NCBI RefSeq assembly: GCF_000002235.5
Contig: NW_022145613.1
Coordinates: forward strand, 11,680,429 to 11,744,428
Direction of reading: 5' to 3'
DNA from: Strongylocentrotus purpuratus
Lineage: Eukaryota; Echinodermata; Echinoidea; Camarodonta; Strongylocentrotidae
DNA: 64,000 nucleotides
The position numbers were made by a program, and so were the translations under genes. This document shows positions 60,601-64,000 of the stretch, one piece after another; the stretch's first letter is position 1; each line of letters opens with the position of its first letter. Under the pieces are notes generated by a model, which saw only the letters and a list, made by a program, of their open reading frames with translations, had not been told where the DNA came from and searched no databases.

Positions 60601-63600
60601 TTTTTGTGTGCATTTTTCTAGACCCTAATTGTTAAAGTCCCACCCTGCAAAATCCTCCAGATCAAACTGTGCCTATTGTGAAGTTTTCTGCCAGCTTAGA
60701 TAAAAGAGTACAATATTATACACCAATAATACCATAGGTGCATCATCAACTGGTTCTTGAGATAATGTGATCACAAGCTATTTTTGCATACAGAATGAGC
60801 CCTGTGACCTTTGACCTTGTGACCCCAAAATATAATCAGTTATTGATTTTGCGAGATACATACATTGATTTTGCAAGATACATACATGAATTAAGTTTGG
60901 CGGGAACCCATCAATCGGTTCTCGAGATAATGCGATCACAAGCTTTGTATGCATACATAATGAGCCCTGTGACCTGTGACCTTGTGACCCCAAAATCTAA
61001 TCAGTTAATTGGCCTTGCAAGATACATACATGACCCAAGTTTGGAGAAAATCCATCAATCGGTTCTTGAGATAACGCGATCATGAGAACGGACGTACAGA
61101 CGGGCGGACAGACGGACAACCCAAAAACATAACGCCTCCGAAAACAGTTATTAATGCATTGATCTATAAACCTATTAATCACCACACCCAAAATAAAGGG
61201 GATTGATTTTCCTCAAACAACACATGTGTTGGTGTACTGGTGAAAAAAAACCTTCAAGTATGGACTTGCTGAATTAATACGACAAACATGGACCTAGCTA
61301 TTTAAAACTGTTAAATTTCAATTGGTGTGATTTAAAACCTTCAAATGTGGACTTGCTAATTTAAGCAAACAAACATGGACTTTCACATTCCTGGATATTT
61401 ATTACTGTATACAATTGCTAATTATGGTAGAGAATGTATTTGTAGTGTATAGGCAAGTAAATATTTGCCCTAAGTATGTTTACATCATTGCCCACATGCA
61501 AGGAAATTTATTAAAAACATTCTTCTTAATTAACAAAACATTTTAGAAATACATACATCTAGGCCTTCTGGTCCCTCTTCACTTCCATCTATGACACCTG
61601 GGGAATCTGAGTCCGGGTTATAGCAGGCATCAACCTGGCTGCAAGACATGCTGTTACTCAGGGAGTGTACCTCTTGCCTAGCTGTCCCATTATCATCGGA
61701 TGTTGGTGTGCCACCCTCTTGAGAGTGGGGTAGTAGTTGACTGGTGGATGGTGTTCCTTGGATAGGACACTGGTGAGAGCTTTGGTTGCTGATGTTGTTC
61801 ATGATTGGCTGTGATGCTGGCTTGGATGTTGCATCTGGCATATAGGGCAGCTTATTGGTGGTAGTGGAGGTGACAATGTCCATGCTGTTGGGTGTCGGCA
61901 GCTTGTTTATAGCCGTTTCCTGCATGTTACTGGAGGTGTGCTCCACAATTGGTGTGTGCAATTGGGTCTGAAATTTAAATTAATATTTGAGTTGAGTTTC
62001 TGATACACTCTGAAGTAAAACATTTATTGTGACAACTACATAACATTTTGTCTTAAGGCTGCTGCATGCCGAAAACCTATATGAAACATATGAAAAGCAT
62101 TAATGGCTATATCGCAATATCATCAGCATACCTGCAGTACTCCAGATTTTGTACATGTATGGTGAAAGCCTAAAATCATCAAGAATAATTGGCACAATAG
62201 TTTTTTATTTCCTTATAGCCCCAGAAAAGTTAACAAATTTCCAATGGTCCACCTAATTTTATTTCAAACAACACATTTGTTTGTGTACTGGTGAAAAAAA
62301 CCCCTCAAGTATGGACTTGCTAAATTAATACGACAAACATGGACTCATTTACATGTATTCTAAACTGTTAAATTTCAATTAGTGCAATTTAAAATCTTCA
62401 AATGTGGACTTGCTAATTTAAGTAAACAAACATGGACTTTCACATTCCTGGATATTTATTACTGTATCAATATTGCTCATTATGGTAAAGAATGTATTTG
62501 TAGTGTATAGGCAAGTAAATATTTGCCCTAAGTATGTTTACATCATTGCCCACATGCAAGGAAATTTATTAAAAACATTCTTCTTAATTAACAAAACATT
62601 TTAGAAATACATACATCTAGGCCTTCTGGTCCCTCTTCACTTCCATCTATGACACCTGGGGAATCTGAGTCCGGGTTATAGCAGGCATCAACCTGGCTGC
62701 AAGACATGCTGTTACTCAGGGAGTGTACCTCTTGCCTAGCTGTCCCATTATCATCGGATGTTGGTGTGCCACCCTCTTGAGAGTGGGGTAGTAGTTGACT
62801 GGTGGATGGTGTTCCTTGGATAGGACACTGGTGAGAGCTTTGGTTGCTGATGTTGTTCATGATTGGCTGTGATGCTGGCTTGGATGTTGCATCTGGCATA
62901 TAGGGCAGCTTATTGGTGGTAGTAGAGGTGACAATGTCCATGCTGTGGGGTGTCGGCAGCTTCTTGCTAGGCGTTTCCTGCACGTTGATGTTAGTGTGTG
63001 GCATGACGTTTGGTGTGGGAGGCTGCAATTTAAATCAATACATGAGTCTGATTTTGGATACACTATGAAGCAAATGTTTATCATGAGAGCGATGTGACGT
63101 TTTCTGTATAGTTGTTTGTATATTCCATTATATCATTATTTGCAAAATCTCAATATCGTATAAGAAAAATTATAGTGCTGGAGAATCTACAGTCACCTAA
63201 AGCGTACATTTAAATTATCGACTCTAGAGTTGTATGATATTATTGACATAAATATTTGAATACCACTTGTACAAAGTAATTATATAATATTCTTTTTCAT
63301 CATCTTTTTTTGAAAGTTTTTGAAGTGCTCTCCTTAAAAGGCCCAAGGATTGATAGAGTATAGGGCAGCGTGGAATAAGGGCATCAAGGAAAACTAATGT
63401 CCAACATTGTGCGATAGTAAATGGAAAGAACAATAATGATGGAGGTGGTAAATTAGCTTTTGCAAAAACTGGATAATGTTCATATTTCACCAGTAAATAC
63501 AAAATAAAACAAAGTGTAATATCGTACCTGCCGCCATGGCAAATCCTTAGTGCCGTAATCGTATCGTATTTCCTCCCCCACCTGAATATCGTCACATGCA

Positions 63601-63914
63601 AACAGACACAGATGTGGACTTGAGTCATGCAGGATGATTTTCTTCATTACAGAATTTGGTGCCTTATGATCATCATTAATCCAACGGCCTAACCCCGCCT
63701 CTGGATCAGATGCATCAATGCTGCAGTCGCAAGATAAATGAAAAAAGATTGCATGCTTAGAGGTAGCATGAAACTATACTGAACAAAATACAGCTCAAAT
63801 AGACCTGTGTACAAATGTTAGAGTTAAGGCTCATATTTCAAAATAAAAGTTATAACTAATACATACCAGTATTTTTGTTGTTGTAAATATTTGCAAGCCC
63901 TGGCATTTCCAGCC
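56817..63914 (-). CDS. SET - zinc finger - tyrosine recombinase - Myb-like fusion protein (5' partial)
   Basis: Seven minus-strand exons join in frame: 63914-63867, 63720-63528, 63022-62615, 61967-61557, 60380-58421, 57658-57575 and 57079-56817 (phases 1/2, 2/0, 0/0, 0/0, 0/1, 1/1, stop), giving about 1,120 residues. In order: the C-terminal half of a SET domain (KMT5A-like), two copies of a Ser/Thr/Pro-rich linker, two Cys/His zinc fingers, a phage-integrase/tyrosine-recombinase fold with Arg, LR, GH and Tyr positions, an acidic linker, and a Myb/SANT-like basic domain. It should be nuclear and chromatin- or DNA-associated. The 5' end, including the rest of SET, lies beyond 64000. I have an impression of related predicted proteins in fish and invertebrates but cannot check it. 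It could be a host gene carrying a captured recombinase or the product of a mobile element. Exon joins are inferred. Confidence 0.72.
57317..57361. repeat. CT/TA microsatellite
   Basis: About 15 CT dinucleotides followed by (TA)n, lying in the last intron of the SET-recombinase gene. Confidence 0.95.
58421..60380 (-). CDS. Zinc-finger and tyrosine-recombinase exon
   Basis: A 1,960-base exon (653 codons) entered at a TTTTTTCAG acceptor, starting AMSEVSDLSE and leaving at GAAG|GTAAAG. After an acidic start come YCPFCMEPQKKLPRHLQTPK (Cys-x2-Cys...His...His) and CSNCYGFITKTELWKHKC, two zinc-finger-like motifs. The C-terminal 200 residues have the tyrosine-recombinase pattern: FNRKRPGEV (box I Arg), RATHLRKQIAT (box II, Arg at 58650-58652), FLGHDIRTHREYY (His at 58572-58574, Tyr codons 58545-58550). 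These residues cut and rejoin DNA through a 3'-phosphotyrosine in phage integrases and Crypton transposons. Box II has Thr where His is usual. The frame is open with no stops. Confidence 0.82.
60748..61135. repeat. Intronic tandem repeat, about 150-bp unit
   Basis: Two full units and part of a third, each with TCGGTTCT(C/T)GAGATAA, GTGACCTTGTGACCCCAAAA, CAAGATACATACATGA and AAGTTTGG. The last unit ends in ACGGAC words and AACGCCTCCG. The words ACGGACGTACAGACGGGCGG resemble a common dispersed animal repeat. It lies in the intron between linker copy A and the recombinase exon. Confidence 0.82.
61557..61967 (-). CDS. Linker exon, duplicated copy A
   Basis: A 411-base exon coding 137 Ser/Thr/Pro/Asn-rich residues (for example LPTPNSMDIVTSTTTNKLPY) ending EEGPEGLD. 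It is phase 0 at both ends, with acceptor TTTCAG and donor GTATGT. It is nearly identical to the exon at 62615-63022 except at the first 20 or so codons. A symmetric exon can be included, skipped or used alternatively without changing the frame. Confidence 0.72.
62615..63022 (-). CDS. Linker exon, duplicated copy B
   Basis: A 408-base, 136-codon exon, phase 0/0, first reached after the SET exon. It is flanked by the same intronic sequence as copy A, so the duplicated unit (about 820 bp, offset 1,057 bp) includes exon and both intron flanks. The N-terminal codons differ (PPTPNVMPHTNINVQETPSK). No domain is recognised; it is probably a disordered tether. Confidence 0.72.
63528..63914 (-). CDS. 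SET domain exons (C-terminal half)
   Basis: Exon 63914-63867 ends in codons for KYLQQQKY plus TG; exon 63720-63528 supplies the third base of a Cys codon and continues IDASDPEAGLGRWIN. The product contains PHLCLFACDDIQVGEEIRYD followed by YGTKDLPWRQ. GEE-I-x-Y-D-Y-G is the hallmark SET post-motif, and CIDA plus GR-x-IN aligns with KMT5A/SETD8-type histone H4K20 methyltransferases. The usual N-H-S after the strand is N-D-D here. Donors (GTATGT, GTACGA) and acceptors (TTAG, TGCAG) are standard. The N-terminal part of SET, including the GxG cofactor loop, is outside the window. Confidence 0.8.
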
Positions 63915-64000
63915 CTAATTGGCAAGTACAATTAATGAAGAATGGCATGAAATTTATAAGTGACCTATTTTATCAATAGAACGTCGGAATTTAATGATGA

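Larger units (their letters stand above)
61214..63090. repeat. Tandem segmental duplication of an exon (about 820 bp, two copies)
   Basis: Copies span about 61214-62035 and 62267-63090, offset 1,057 bp. Each includes ATGGACTT repeat words, about 120 bp of shared intron, the 0.4-kb linker exon and the acceptor region. Identity is very high in the exon and falls toward the edges. Confidence 0.88.

Overview
This is eukaryotic, animal-type DNA: spliced genes with GT/AG introns, tRNA-derived SINEs, LINE fragments, many foldback and MITE-like elements, low overall G+C, and very many long poly-G/poly-C runs. The repeat style (poly-G tracts, SINE heads followed by a short conserved body, CTAG-rich DNA) and the gene content fit a marine invertebrate deuterostome, most likely a sea urchin. 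That assignment is inference; no species-diagnostic sequence was identified.

Layout. 1-0.7 kb: LINE reverse-transcriptase fragment (minus). 2.16-3.24 kb: main exon of a Golgi-type sulfotransferase (plus). 3.7-11.5 kb: two tandem copies of a 2-kb repeat, the second holding a triplicated 1.4-kb segment. 11.8-33 kb: gene-free repeat territory with SINE, minisatellites, MITEs with readable target-site duplications, a foldback element carrying a nested insertion (26.7-28.7 kb) and a 3-kb long-TIR element with a 9-bp duplication (29.6-32.7 kb). 33.6-46.6 kb: an 11-coding-exon plus-strand gene whose N-terminal coiled coil resembles vertebrate CCDC73. 46.6-56.8 kb: more repeats, including TTAA-flanked MITEs. 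56.8-63.9 kb (to the window edge): a minus-strand gene joining a SET methyltransferase domain, a tandemly duplicated linker exon, two zinc fingers, a tyrosine-recombinase domain and a C-terminal Myb/SANT-like domain. Its 5' end lies beyond position 64000.

The three genes are not obviously connected. The sulfotransferase would act in the secretory pathway, the CCDC73-like protein is a coiled-coil protein of unknown role, and the SET-recombinase protein should be nuclear. The last is the most unusual object here: a DNA strand-transfer fold with most of its active-site residues, physically joined by in-phase exons to a histone-methyltransferase fold. Exon coordinates were derived by reading splice sites and checking that reading phase is maintained; no transcript evidence was available.
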